The position numbers were made by a program, and so were the translations under genes. 64,000 nucleotides of DNA from Phascolarctos cinereus (Eukaryota > Chordata > Mammalia > Diprotodontia > Phascolarctidae), in assembly GCF_002099425.1 (NCBI RefSeq), contig NW_018344332.1:558001-622000 (forward strand). The letters are read 5' to 3'. Below are positions 1 to 11,799 of the stretch, piece after piece; position 1 is the first letter of the stretch, and every line of letters starts with the position of its first letter. The notes beneath the pieces are model-generated. The model was given only the letters and a program-made list of their open reading frames with translations. It made no database searches and was not told the origin of the DNA.

Positions 1-90
1 TTGTCTTTGTATGTCCAGTGCCTACCACAATCCCTAGAATAAGCTGGGTCCTTTATTAATAAATGGTCTTTGATTCATTATACACTCATT
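1..90 (+). repeat. Possible degraded L2-like 3' end
   Basis: The order 'tttgta..cca..gcctacca...aataagctgggtc...ttaataaatgg..tttgattcatt' resembles the L2 3' end (cccagcgcctagcacagtgcctggcacatagtaggcgcttaataaatg, shortened here in description) with many changes. The call is weak. Confidence 0.35.
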
Positions 91-94
91 ACCT

Positions 95-310
95 TCACTT
101 CTTCTCCTCTTGCTCCTTTCTCATCCTTCTGCAATCTGAATTTGGACCTCATGAAGCAAAGCTTTCCAAAGTAGTCAGTGATCTCTTGATTGACCAATCT
201 TATTCCTCTTGACCTTTCTATAGTATTTGACACTGATGACCAGCCCACCCTTCTTCTCTTGGTTACTCTTGTACTGAATCCTTTTTGTAACATCTCTGCT
301 GAAAAGAAGG
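95..310 (+). mobile_element. L2 LINE fragment, reverse-transcriptase region
   Basis: The plus strand can be read as LIPLDLSIVFDTDDQPTLLL, matching the L2/CR1 RT motif A (…LDLSAAFDTVDHPLLL…). The flanking text also fits L2 ORF2. It is short and truncated on both sides. It is followed by unassigned sequence up to the GA tract. Confidence 0.7.
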
Positions 311-513
311 CTAAAAGGAGTGGGAAGGAGAGGCTACAACTTACTGAGAGTACTCAAATGCCTTTTGCAGGTTGTTCTGCCTGATCTTTGAGGACAGAAT
401 CTAGATTGATGAATGGAAGTGGCAAAGAGAAGCAATGATATCTGACTATGGAAAAACTTTCAAACATTTAGTGCTGTCCCAAAGTAAAAGGAGGAAGCCT
501 GGAAAGTGGAAAG

Positions 514-757
<244 letters not shown>

Positions 758-799
758 GATTCTTCAATGTAGGCTTATTGTTATATCTAGGAATATTAG

Positions 800-1046
800 G
801 CAGCTAGGTGGTTCAATGGATGGGGCACTAGGCCTAGAGTCATGAATATCTAAGTTCAAATCAGGCCCCAGACACTTACTACTCAGACATTGGGCAAGTC
901 ACTTAACCTCTGTTTGCCTTAATCCACTGGAGAAGGAGATGGTAAACCACTCTGGTATCTTCGCCAAGAAAACCCCATGGACAGTATTGGTGTGTTATAT
1001 TTACAGGGTCAGGGAGAGTCAGACATGACTGAATAACAACAGGAAC
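800..1046 (+). mobile_element. MAR1-like SINE with RTE/BovB-type tail
   Basis: It starts with a tRNA-like head (ggcagctaggtggttcaat...), followed by the CORE region (gggcaagtcacttaacctct). It ends with the RTE-like tail (ggagaaggagatggtaaacc, gccaagaaaaccccatgg, gagagtcagacatgactgaa) and an AACAAC end. The order and orientation are those of marsupial MAR1. Confidence 0.8.
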
Positions 1047-1547
1047 AAGAGATATTCACCACAAGTTTCCTCTTTACCTTTTTCCATTTTTGTAGCCCAG
1101 TCATTGAGAGCAAACACTCACACTCAGAATGAAACAAAAAATCAGATTGTCATTATCTGGAGGTAAGAACTATTACAGAAACTCAGCCAACAAATAGAGG
1201 AGACATAAGGGAATGTGATGTAAGTTTACCAGGAAATGGTGGGACAAAGGTGGAGAAGAGAAATTCACCTGGTCCCAGCGGAGCAGCAAATCATGCCCCA
1301 GCAGGTCAATTGTTAAATGGGTCAGTGATTCACATAAGGCCACAGCTCCTCATGGGGACATTGAGCTTGGGATGGCAGCATGCTTCTTTCACTTTCAGCC
1401 AGCCAGTGACACTGGGGCCCATTTGAACCCCCTGAAACCCTCCTGTCTAAGGAGCTCTAGACTTGCCCATCCCATTTGACTTCTACCTCCCATGATCATT
1501 CAGTTCCTGCTTCTATTACTTTCCTTCAGCCCTAGCAATGACAAGAA
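1047..1547. other. Unassigned intronic sequence
   Basis: No repeat, exon or conserved frame recognised. Mixed-composition sequence. Confidence 0.6.
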
Positions 1548-1670
1548 GAAATATTTAATTTCTTCCTCTGTAAAATGGAGGTGTTAACAGCACTGACCAC
1601 ACAGGACTCTTGTGAGGACTCATATACATATATATTTCGGAAGGCCATTAGGGTGAGCAATAAAAATGTT
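1548..1670 (+). mobile_element. MIR 3'-half fragment
   Basis: 'tttcttcctctgtaaaatgg...ggactcttgtgaggactcat' is the MIR sequence from the CORE onward (cctcatctgtaaaatggggata...gttgtgaggattaaatg). Confidence 0.65.
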
Positions 1671-1926
1671 CATTTTATTTTCTTGGGCACAGTTTTACAG
1701 CTGGCAGCAGGTTTCCTAGGATAGAGATCATCCCATGGCTGTCCTCACTCACCTCCCCCTCTGTGGATTGTAAGTGAAGTTCTTTCCTGCAAGTGGCCTT
1801 GAAGTCTCCAGCAGCTGCACTCACTTGCACACCCCTGGGTGCTTCCATGATCAAAGACCTAGTTGGAGATTCAAGCCTAGGAAATTAAAAATAAAGCAAT
1901 CTTAACAAACAAACAGATAATGTGAA

Positions 1927-2180
1927 TGAGGGGCATCCTTGGTACAGGGGGAAGGGAGCCAGACCTGGAGTCGAGAAAGAACTGGCTTGGAATCCTGCCT
2001 CCAGCATTTACTAGGTGGGTGACCCTTGGGAAGTCCCTTGTCCTCACCCAACTTCAATTCCCTCAGCTGCTGAACAGGAACATGCTTAACACCTCTCTTT
2101 ACCTCATGGATTTGTAAGAATCAAATGAGATAACATGTTTAACATGTTCTTTAGATGTTACCTATTATAATAAATAATAA
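1927..2180 (+). mobile_element. MIR/THER-type CORE-SINE
   Basis: The tRNA-like head (ggagccagacctggagtc) is followed by 'aatcctgcctccagcattta', 'gggtgacccttgggaagtc', 'caattccctcagctgctgaa' and 'gtaagaatcaaatgagataa', and it ends in an AT-rich tail. This is MIR order on the plus strand. Confidence 0.8.
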
Positions 2181-2184
2181 AGCT

Positions 2185-4380
2185 GTGAGGAACTTTAAGA
2201 AAATCTCATTCCCTAATGGAAACTGGAAATAAAATGACTAGCCCTTCTCCCACTGAGAGAAAGGAGAATCTTGGCACAAATGTTTCATCATCTCTCTGAG
2301 GTTGGGAGCAGCTTTCAACATTGTTCATTGGCTATTGTCAATTCTCTATCTTCCTTTCTCCATTTTAGGCACCTGTCTCCTCTTTATTTCCATTCATAGA
2401 ATTTTCTGAAAATAGGTCAGTTTATGTGTTATCTGTATGTAGATCAGAAATTAATTATTTCATACCTTGCCCAGAAGTACCCCCCAACACAGAATCTTTG
2501 CTTTAAAAATGGTAAACCTAGATTTAAAGTAATTAATATTTAAAAATTGCTGGCATGCAAAGATTTGTCAACTTGCAGATTTTTCAAAGTTCTCATGTTG
2601 TCTTCATGCCCTTCTGGAAACTAATTCAAATGAACACAGAAGGTATTCTCCATGACTACGGCCTGTATCTAGCCCTCTCAATGAGTCTAAAAAGAAGATC
2701 TCAATTTTGAACTTCAAGGATGATTAAAAGGCTGGATAATTAGATCTCTGATGAAAGATGAAAAGGACTGAAATTATTAAGACAGGACAAATGATCAGGT
2801 TAGGGTAATTTGACAATGGCTTCAAACATATTAATGAAAAACTTGAAAGAAAGCCAAATTAGTGAAAGGAAAAAGGAGAAGAGAAAGAAAAGAAAGAACG
2901 TGTGAAGAAGGAATCAATATTCTTGCTTCTAACACAAACATCTTTTTCCCCTCTGTTGTAGCCTTGGATCATTTAAGTTAGGGTGATGCTTGGTTGACAC
3001 TAAATGCACTGCTAAATCATTAGTGCACACGCCCCCTTGGTTTCCTCTCCCTCGGATCTCACAACACCTTTTGTCATTGGATGTGCAATGTCCTGGATTC
3101 TGTCTGGGAAACAATAACACCATCACCAACTGGCTTCTCAGAGCCGTGGTCTTTCTTGGCTGCCAGAGACACCTTAAAGGCTCAAAGGGAAAGAACTCTA
3201 GGAGCAGGATGCAGGAAATGACCTCACTTCCTTCCTCAATTGAGTATTTTATTGATTCCACATCTAGGCATCCCCAAGAAGCTAAAGCTAGATTGACATG
3301 GTTCAGTCTTCTCTTTATTGGGTTATCTTCTTAGGCACCCCAAATTGTGTCTAGGGACTACTGTAATATTCCCTTGGTATTAATTACTCCTAGCAGTAAG
3401 CATAATTATCCACTTGTGGATGATCCTCTAATTAATGCAGCAGTTAATTTGGACCTGCCAGACCCAACTAAAAGGAATATTTAATTAAAATATGTCACTA
3501 GCTGGAAATGGTGTGTGTATTTGGTAATTCTAGGAAAAGCAATTCAATGACTAGAAACAGGGATAAGTGCCAATTACTTTATCAAATGGCTGGATACAGT
3601 TTGGTTAGGCATCAAGTATGTTGCAGCTGGGCTTTATTTGAGTCAAAGAGTCCCATGGAATACATGTCATGAGGGAATCTGACAACATTTCTGTAAACTT
3701 ATCATGGAAATATTCAAAAACGCACTAGACATTCCTTGATATTTCTGTTGCTTCATATTTATCATTCAGGCAGAAAGCAGTCATCAAGCAACTTCCCATT
3801 GTCTTACCTAGAAAAGTAGAGAGTAGAACCATTGAGTCAGTGAGTGCAGAGCAAAGCACCCATGCACGCAATGCTTTATTTGTCCACTTCACTGGTGGAG
3901 AATTTCATCATCACGTTCTTCATCAAGATGGGTAAGAGCACAGTTCCTCTCTGACTTGTCAGTCTGTGCACACACTTCTGTCAAGCCGTTGATCTATGGG
4001 GATTATTTATGCCCAGGGCTAGTGTTTTCTTCAGGTTCCTATGGGCATTGCATCAGTGAAACACCTAGGATCTCCATCACTTCTCCTTCATCCATCATGC
4101 TGTTCTTTGTTGACATCTCTCATACTTCTTGCTGGCAAGTCAATATGGATAATGTGTTGTAGCCTAGTGATTGCCATGGATTGTCTGTGATAGTCTTTTG
4201 CAGGGTTATTTGTGGTAGTAAGCCTTCTGAGATCATAATGCTCCATGATGGTACCAAATCACTAGGAGAATATCACCTTGAAAAGATGGACTCGGGAAGC
4301 AGGGAGCACCTGGAGATTGCTGAAGGTGCTGTGCTGTTTCCCAGTTATGAATCAGTCCACTCTCCTTTGTTTTTTCAGAG
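2185..4380. other. Unassigned intronic sequence (2.2 kb)
   Basis: No repeat family or exon recognised. Opposed open frames near 2929-3334 have no family resemblance and no splice context. A TAAT-rich block at 3370-3500 is noted in the findings. Confidence 0.55.
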
Positions 4381-4382
4381 AA

Positions 4383-4460
4383 TCACAGAATCTCACAGTT
4401 GAAAGGGGCTGAATTCAGGGACCATTGGGTCCAGCTGAGAGCTGAATGTCAGACAACTCA
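4383..4460 (+). mobile_element. MIR3/THER2-like fragment
   Basis: 'agaatctcacagttgaaagg...ccattgggtccagctgag' resembles the marsupial CORE-SINE segment 'agagttggaagggacctcagaggccatctagtcca'-type, in diverged form. Confidence 0.5.
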
Positions 4461-4854
4461 CTAAGTCTCATCTGGCCTTTACTCGAAGTTCTCCAAAAAA
4501 GAGGGAAAGAGGAAGGCAGACAACTGGGATATTGATAATTTGGAGTGCTTCCAAGGGAGGGAAATCAGAATGGTGAAGGGCCTTGCCCCATGCCATATGA
4601 ATATCATTCATCTGAACTGGAGATGTTTTTCTTGTTTCCTGAAGAAGAGAAGTAAGTGGGTGCCTTCCCATCCATTCCACTTTTCAATAATGGTGATTCC
4701 TGGGAAGTTTTTCTTGGCATTAAGCCTAGATCTGCTTCTTTGGGACCTCCATCTAGTACTGACCTTTGGGTCAAATCTGAGTAAAACTAACTAAGCATTT
4801 TTGACAAGAGAGCCCTGCATATACTTAAAGATAGTCATCATGTCAAATGCCTTC
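4461..4854. other. Unassigned intronic sequence
   Basis: Nothing recognised. The short overlapping frames show no known motif. Confidence 0.5.
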
Positions 4855-4990
4855 AGTCTCCATTCATCAGGTTCCTACTACGTGTCAGTCACTGGGGTTA
4901 CAAAGGCAACAATGGAAACAACTCCTGCCTTTGAAGCTCTGACTTTTGATGGTGGATGGGGAGGCAACAGGCACATAGATCAACCAAATG
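4855..4990 (-). mobile_element. L2 3'-end fragment
   Basis: 'caggttcctactacgtgtca...ctggggttacaaaggcaaca...ctgcctttgaagctctgact' is the reverse complement of the L2 3' UTR (ctactatgtgccaggcact, then gggatacaaagaaaggcaa). Confidence 0.7.
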
Positions 4991-5495
4991 CCTAGCAGCT
5001 CATCTGTAAGCTAGCACAGTATAGTGCAGGACTCAGGTTCAGGAGCAGCCTAACTTACAGAGGCCTGGCAGGGTCTAGGCTTGGGGCTAGACTTGCCTCT
5101 CTGCCAGGTATCTCCAAGCTCAGTGACTAGTTGCAGTTACACCAGGGCCAGCTCCCCATTCAGCTTAGGTTTTTCTTTGGGTTCCTTTGCTTTAGGTCAT
5201 TCTCTATTAATATTCAGGGGATGACTACATTCAGACCAACCTCTGGTTGGTTTAGCCCTGGGGATAGGGAAGAGAATAGAGTCCTCTCCCTTTTACTGTC
5301 TCTAAAACCCCCTTCCCTGCAGGAGGGAGGGGAAACAAGATGTGAATAGTTTGGACAGTACCAGAGAGCCATTCCCCTGCTTTCCACAGATAGGAGGATG
5401 CTGGGCCTTCAGTTTTGTCTCATTAGCTATAAAACACATCACTTTGTCCATTTGTGTTGGTGACGTACTCTACTCACCCCCTCCATCCACAGATC
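4991..5495. other. Unassigned intronic sequence
   Basis: No recognised repeat or exon. Confidence 0.5.
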
Positions 5496-5502
5496 TAGGA
5501 TA

Positions 5503-5646
5503 GGGATAGGGAACCTGCAGCCTGAAGGCCTGTGAAGTTTGGATTCAAACAAACTGTGAAAGTTTTGATTCAGTCAAAAGGCCACACTTGAGGACCTAGA
5601 GGGCTACATGTGGACTTGGGGCTGCAGATTCCCCAAACCTGAGAGG
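5503..5646 (+). mobile_element. Non-autonomous hAT-type hairpin element (MITE), degraded
   Basis: The two halves are imperfect inverted copies. The left has agggaacctgcagcctgaag, then 'gaagtttggattca'. The right has 'gattcagtcaaaaggccaca', 'cttgaggacctagagggc' and 'ctgcagattccccaaacctg'. Related marsupial hAT MITEs have CAGGGGTGGGGAACCTG-type ends and long internal complementarity. The 8-bp target duplication is not clear. Confidence 0.7.
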
Positions 5647-6044
5647 ATGATCCTTACTCCTGGGAGTCCTGGAATCGGGAAACAGCATCTCCCTTACTGC
5701 CTTCTCTATCAACCATACTATTTTGCATGGTTGGCAAAATGGACCCCCAACCTCTTTGTCTCTCCCAATTGTCCTTAGCCAGCCTCAAGCTGAATTCATG
5801 GGTGTTTGGAAACTTGGGGTAAAAACATCTGTGCAGTTGCTCTAGTTACATTCCAAGTCCCAAGTCTCCATGGCGATGCCTGCCAGAGAGTGAATTGAAA
5901 GTTACATCGATATAAAATGCAAACGCAACAAGTGCCAAGTGAGATTTCCCAAAATCCTTCACTGGCACATCCCATGGGAGGCTCTTCCTGCTTTCCCTCC
6001 TCACCAGCATTCTTTCCCACTCTATGGATGCACTTTCTTTACCC

Positions 6045-6120
6045 AGGAAAATGTAAGCTCCCTGAGGACAGGGACAGCATTTTTTGTTTATGTTACTCAC
6101 TACCTGGCCTAATCTGGAAA
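6045..6120 (+). mobile_element. L2-like 3' fragment
   Basis: 'aatgtaagctccctgaggac...agggacagcattttttgttt' matches the L2 3' UTR phrase 'tgtgagctccttgagggcagggac'. The poly-A end is not seen. Confidence 0.6.
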
Positions 6121-6304
6121 GAATTCATGCACAATTTTAAAATACAGAAAGAAATCAGACATCAGTTCAAATCCTGAATCTTGATTGGATTTGCAGTGCC
6201 TTCCAAACCTGTGTTTTATGAGTATGGGCAGCCCCCAGGTGAGAAACACCCCTCTGTCACAGCAGATCAGCATCTGCTAAGCAACACATGAGATATGCAT
6301 AGGA

Positions 6305-6435
6305 AAGCAGTGATGAAGTGACTTGTTCAGGGTCACACAGACACTGTGTGCCAAAGGCAGGATTTGAACCCAGAACTTCCTGACTTGGAGACTAGTTTTC
6401 TCTCCACTGGGCTCACTCTACCTCTCTGGGCAATA
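6305..6435 (-). mobile_element. MIR fragment
   Basis: 'gtgacttgttcagggtcaca...aggatttgaacccagaactt...ctgacttggag' is the reverse complement of the MIR CORE and part of the tRNA-like head. Confidence 0.75.
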
Positions 6436-7464
6436 AAAGATGGCTAGTGACTTGTCCAGTCTCTAGAACACACTTAATAAAAGTCTAAATTGCTGAATTG
6501 AATTGAAATAAATGGTAGCGGGGTTTCTGATAGATGGTGTGGCCCTTTTCCTGCTCTTCTTTCTTAATGACATATTGTGGATTTCATCATGTCCCAGAAC
6601 AGGAAGGTCATATTTGATGAAATTTACTCTAAAGTGAAGAAGCCAACAATACTCTTAGGCAATAACAGATGAGTCCAAAAATGCACATGGGTCACATTGA
6701 TGTGTCATTGAATGGGCAACCCATTGAATTAGCTGATCAGTATGTGCATTCTGCCCCTCACTGTGTGTGTGGACCAGGCACAAGACCCAGGCTTGGATTG
6801 GAGGAAAAGAGCAGGGTCTATGACTTTTGGGAAATTAAGTAGCCCAAAAAGTTAGGTTGTGGTGGGTACTGTAGAACCATTAGAAACCCCAAGTGGCCTC
6901 AAGGGTATCAATGATGAATAGTTGACAGAAGGCTAGGAAGAACACTTTTGTACATGCTTGTTTATATGGACCGCCTTATAGAAAACACCACAGCCTCAGT
7001 CAAAGCAGCAACTAGGACCTGTCCAGGGTTCAAGAGCATTTTCATAATTCCAGATGGTTTCCCCTTGAGACTTGGGGTTTTGAGATGATGGATGGCTCAC
7101 TGCAATATCATGCTAAGGCCAAATGTTGATCATTGTACAACATCTATACCTAGGAGTTGCTTTAATCCAGATGTCTTTTCCCCTTCTCCAAATTCCTCCA
7201 TCCTTCAACCTTCTTTCCTTGGCTTATGCAGAAACACTAGAAAAAAATAAACAGCACACAACAAAAGAAAAGGAAAAGAAAGCTCAAAAATGTCAAAATT
7301 GAACAAAACAGCCAGGAATGTGTACTCTGTGCGCACCTCCAGGTTCCCTTTTGAAGATGTCCCTTGATTCCTGGGGGCATAGATTGTGTTTTGGGTAGCA
7401 GCATCTCACCTTTTAACAAAGCTCAAGGAAAGAAATCCCTAATCACGCAGGAACCAACACTTAC
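6436..7464. other. Intron sequence 3' of the 73-bp SGCZ exon, unassigned
   Basis: No transposon or exon recognised. The next SGCZ exon was not seen here. Confidence 0.55.
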
Positions 7465-7537
7465 TTGAGGTCTTGGGAAGGTTCTGCTCTGATGTGAGGT
7501 GTTTCCACAGAGTGTCCAAACACTGCTCCTTCTGTGC
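7465..7537 (-). CDS. SGCZ: SGCZ exon, extracellular region (73 bp)
   Basis: The minus strand after acceptor TTCTTGCAG completes a Gly codon and reads TEGAVFGHSVETPHIRAEPS then QDL, ending with two bases (AA) of a split codon before donor GTAAGTG. Human SGCZ continues [11 protein letters not shown], so the split codon is R in human as I recall and probably K here, depending on the first base of the next exon. The 73-bp length matches the equivalent SGCG exon as I remember it. The next exon (LESPTRS..., expected below position 7465) was looked for by eye on the minus strand down to position 1 and not seen. A MIR-type SINE begins about 205 bp upstream in transcript direction. Confidence 0.94.
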
Positions 7538-7744
7538 CTGCAAGAACCAAGCAACAGGAGAGGAATTACTGCATTGCTGTTGAAAGCAGGTGTGTTATTA
7601 GTGATAATCAAACCTCAGAGGATATATGTGTAAAATCTGAATCTTCCAAAGAGCTCATTTTAAAAAGCACTACCACAGGAAAAGAAAAGAACAAACAAAT
7701 GAAGAGAATGGAAGAAGGAGGAAGAGGAGCAGAAGGAACAAGGC

Positions 7745-7985
7745 AGGAATCAAGCATTTATTATGTGTCAAGCACTGTTAAATGATTTACAAATGTTATC
7801 TTATTTGATCATGGCACCACTCTTGGGAAGTAGGTGCTGTTATCCTCTTCATTTTGTATTTGAGGAAACTGAGGTAGAGGTTAAGTGACTTGCCCAGGTT
7901 CACACCTCAGAAAGTTTCTGAGGTCAGATTGGAACTCAGGACTTGCTGACTCAAGTCTGGCACTCTGAGCCACCTAGCTGCCTCT
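7745..7985 (-). mobile_element. MIR/THER1-type CORE-SINE, near full length
   Basis: Reverse-complement order: 'gcatttattatgtgtcaagc', 'tatcttatttgatcatggca', 'gaggaaactgaggtagaggt', 'aagtgacttgcccaggttca', 'ttggaactcaggacttgctg', ending 'gagccacctagctgcct'. It lies about 205 bp from the 73-bp SGCZ exon. Confidence 0.85.
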
Positions 7986-8644
7986 TACAGGCAGGATAAG
8001 GTAAAATAAGAAGAACAGAAAAAAGAGAATTACAGATATGTGTTATTGCAGAGAACAGGCAAAGGGAAATCCAGATTTCTGGGGGTTGATGTGTTTGTTT
8101 TTCTTTGCCTTTAAAAGACAATGATATGTCTAGATATCTAGATCTGCGGAGCATTTTCACCATTGGTCCCCCATCTTGTGGATAATAGGGAATCTCTGAT
8201 CTCATCCTACCTTATCACAACTACAGAAAACTGAAGAACAGAGATAGACAATCTCACCCAATGCCTTCTAGTCTTGGTAAGTGAAGTTGCAGGCTAATAT
8301 ATGTGCCTTGGTGCCACTTACAGGGTAGATGATGGGGGCTGAAAGGAATTTACTCATTTCAAATAACACATTACTTATGGCTACCATTGAGGAAGAAGCA
8401 AAGTAGTAAAAACAAACAAACAAACAAAGGTCATATTTTTGCTGAGCATTCACTCTGAAAATGAGTGGGGGTGAGAGTCATCTAACACACTGGCTAGGTG
8501 AGGCGGCAGTGGTGGTACACAATATAAATGCTGGTAGCTACGATGTTAACTGGAAGTCATTAGGGTCAAGGATATTGAGGATGGTTTGGACTCTGCTTAC
8601 TGGTGGGATTTGGGCACAGTTAACTGATTTAAAACTACATTAAA
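7986..8644. other. Unassigned intronic sequence
   Basis: No recognised family. It includes a short AAAC run near 8408-8430. Confidence 0.5.
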
Positions 8645-9787
8645 AACTACATCATGCAGAAATGTTTCTGCACAAATTAAATTAATGTGTTTCATATAAG
8701 AAAGAAAGCAGCTGAATGGGGAAAAATTTGTATCAAAGATGCCATCTGTTCCTACTAAACAGGCAATGGAAATAGGCTGCTCACATATAGAGAAAGAATG
8801 TCTTACAAACGGATCCCCAACATGTCCCACATAGAACACATAACATGTGTGTGTACATATATACACACATACACACATGCACATATATGCATACCCACTA
8901 TATTTATGCATGTGTGTATATATGCATATAAATTCTATTTGGAAATAGATAACAGCTGTGAACAGTGTTATGAATGAAGAGTTTTCAAAAGAATTACAAA
9001 CTATTCATAACTATATATAAGAATGCTCCAAATTAATTGGACAGTTTGTGGAAAGACAGTCACACTAGTGTATTATTGATGGAGGTGTGAATCAATAGAA
9101 CCATTTTGGAAAGCAACCTGGAGTTATACAAATAAAGTGACTAAAATGTCCCACACACTTTGGAATAGAGATTCCACTAATATGCTTATCTAAGGAAGCC
9201 ATCCATTAAAAGAAAGTCTCCATATACATTAATATGTTCATAGCAGCACTTTTTGTGATATCAAAGAAATTAAAATAAAGTTGATGACCATCAGTTAGGG
9301 GAGGCTAAACAAAATGTGGCACATGAATGAAATGGGACATTACTATGCCACAAGAAATAATGAATATGATAAATATAGAGAAGCATGCAAAGATCTACAT
9401 GAATTGATGCAGAGTGAAGTAAGAAGACCAAAGAAAGTAACATACTCAGTAACCACAACAATGTAAATGGAGAGAACAACCACCAAAAACTAAAGATAAG
9501 TGTTACAAAATTCCAAATAACAAGTACACCTCCAAAGAAGAAATCTGAGAAGACACGTCCACCATAGCCTTTTGAAGAGGGAAGAATTCTACGAAGGAGC
9601 TACATTTCATGTATTTACAGATTTTTTTTCATATTTTCATTAGTTATGCTGATTTTTTTTCTCTCCTCTCCTCTCTTCTCCTTTTATATGCAATGGCTCT
9701 CTGGGCAGGTGAGGGAGAAAGATAATAGGGGAAATTGTGGTGATGTAGAAAACCAAAAAAAAAATCAATAAAAATTACTTTAAAATG
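8645..9787 (+). mobile_element. L1 LINE fragment, ORF2 C-terminus and 3' UTR
   Basis: The plus strand follows the L1 ORF2 3' region: 'gaatggggaaaaatttgtat', 'tattgatggaggtgtgaatc', 'accattttggaaagcaacct', 'gcacatgaatgaaatgggac', 'gaattgatgcagagtgaagt', 'agtaaccacaacaatgtaaa'. It ends with a short 3' UTR and 'aaatcaataaaaatt'. It is a 5'-truncated copy whose frame is lost. A CA/TA-rich tract at about 8840-8935 interrupts it. Confidence 0.85.
8840..8935. repeat. Alternating CA/TA/TG-rich tract
   Basis: 'catgtgtgtgtacatatata', 'cacacatacacacatgcaca', 'tatatgcatgtgtgtatat' and similar runs alternate purine and pyrimidine, with local self-complementarity. Confidence 0.8.
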
Positions 9788-10448
9788 TTCCTATTAAATA
9801 TTCTCCTTGAGACCATTAACTCAAATCAACTTAATTCCACTTTGTGGGCAGAGACATCTTTCCTGAAGATGTTGGTAATAGACTACTAAATGCTCAGACT
9901 CCATGATGAAATCAGGAGCCCAAATCTTCAACTCCTAATGAAATACTACAGAGCTTTGAGGAGAACAAAGATCAAAGGTGGGGAATTCTTAATGAAACAA
10001 TGACAGATTTGTTTTTTTCCACTGAAGATTTAATGTCAAAATTGTCATTTAAATCCAAGTTATGGGACTCTTACTGTTTTCTCAGATCCTTGTGCCTCCA
10101 AGTTAATTAATTTAATGCTGAATACAAAAATAGTTTGAGAAAGTAAGATGAGAACACACTTGATGGACCATGAATTCAATTATTTTCTTGAAGGCAAACT
10201 ACTTGCAGAAATGGATAATTGCCATTAGTGAATAAAATGGGACAACAGTTATATAGCAGGGTTGGGAAAAGGCTCAGCCAGATTTTGATGATGTGTTTTA
10301 ATGGTAATTTTAATACATCTTTTATTTTGGTATCATAATTTCTGGTCAGATTCAGAGGCCTTTAGATATGAGACAATGGTTCACTATACCTTTAACTTTG
10401 GTTTGTCCTTAAATACCAAAGAAAATGACTTGACACCAAGGAAAGGTA
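9788..10448. other. Unassigned intronic sequence
   Basis: AT-rich. No family recognised. Confidence 0.5.
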
Positions 10449-10449
10449 G

Positions 10450-10515
10450 AGACTGAGGGCTCTGGCACATAGTAGGTGCTTAATAAACATTTATTTACTG
10501 ACTGATTAACTGACC
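10450..10515 (+). mobile_element. L2 3' terminus
   Basis: 'ggctctggcacatagtaggtgcttaataaacattt...actgactgatt' (described in parts) is the L2 end with its TGA-type tail. Confidence 0.75.
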
Positions 10516-10539
10516 TACTAAGGCATATCTTGGTGGCTA

Positions 10540-11305
10540 GAGTGATAAACTAGAGCTTAGTACTCAAAGATGATGAGGTTGGTGCACACATTGCCAGAGC
10601 TAGCTCACTGTTTGGGACACTGAAGGAAAGTGTGGGAGGGCAGAGTCTGCCTACCAAACTGAAGGTCTATAGAGCTGTTGAGGTGATCTCATTGCTGTAT
10701 GCCTGTGAAACCTGGACAGTCTATCAGCACGTGCCAGAAAACTGAATCACTTCCATTTGAATTGTCTTAGGAAGGTTCTGAAGATCCCTTGACAGGATAA
10801 GGGACCCAACACTGAGATCTTTTCTCAAGCTAACTGCTGAGCATTCAAACTCCACTGTACAGAGTGTAACTCTGATGGGATGGACATATTGTTTGACAGC
10901 CAAACATAGATTTCCCTAATAGATTATTTTACTCACACAAGGCAAATATGCACATGGAGGTCAGAAGAAGCAATGCAAGGACACTCTCATGGTCTCTTTG
11001 AAGAACTCTAGAATCATGGAAGACACTGGCACAGAACCACCCAGCATGGCATGTCTGCAGCAAAGAAAGCTCTGTGCTCTCTAAACAAAGCAGAACTGTA
11101 GTAACTCAAAAGCAACTTGAGATGTGAAGATTTAGAGACATCTCCCTTCCAAATGGTCACATGGACTCTTTTTGCCTGATCCTGGCAGAGCCTCCTGACC
11201 TCCTATTGGTCAGATCAGCCATAGCTGGGCACACTGTACATTGACCCTGATGTAATGATGTCATTTTGGTTCTCTTGGAGAATGAAGGACAACCAGAAGC
11301 TTAAT
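10540..11305 (+). mobile_element. RTE-type LINE fragment, RT C-terminus and 3' tail
   Basis: With frame changes, the plus strand reads protein pieces such as KLNHFHLNCLRKVLKIP and a Tyr/Cys-Glu-Thr-Trp-like segment. These are typical of the RT C-terminal part of RTE-like elements (…YGCETWT…, …RCLR.ILRI.W.D…). The 3' end 'gatgtcattttggttctctt' then 'ggagaatgaaggacaac' is the common marsupial RTE tail. The frame is heavily broken. The clade is assigned by memory of the motif. Confidence 0.75.
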
Positions 11306-11798
11306 ATCTTTCACAAATTAATGGGACACCAATCATCATACTGCAAATAAACCATGCTAGAACTAGACTATTACTGCAGGCAAAATCATTTCCTAGAGTT
11401 ACCCAGACGCAACAGTGGTTCCCTAAAAAAGGAGGAAAATGTTTTTTATAGAAGTGGCTGTACCAAATGCATTAGTATCCTCTAACTATTCAGCTTTCAA
11501 AATCTAGAAGCCAAACAGAAGCAATTTTGTGGAAGCAGGAGGAGGTGTGCGTCATCCCCTCATTCTTTTTGCTGCTCAAGGCATCCTGTCAGTGCTTTCT
11601 ATGAGCTTACAGAAGATAAGCTTATGACCCAATGCTATTATTGAATTACAGAAATCAGTTATTTCTTTTCCGCCTGTGAGATAGTCTTTAAAACATCTAA
11701 TAGAAAGGATTAATAACTGGGCATTGCCTTCTTCCGGGACAATTTTTATGTCAACTTAAAAATACAAGAAGCGTGAGATATAGAAAAATAATAGTGAG
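11306..11798. other. Unassigned intronic sequence
   Basis: No repeat recognised. Unique-looking sequence. Confidence 0.5.
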
Positions 11799-11799
11799 T

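Noticed and set aside
2929-3334. Overlapping 110- and 114-codon frames on opposite strands
   Set aside because: No family resemblance; low-complexity shadows of one another.
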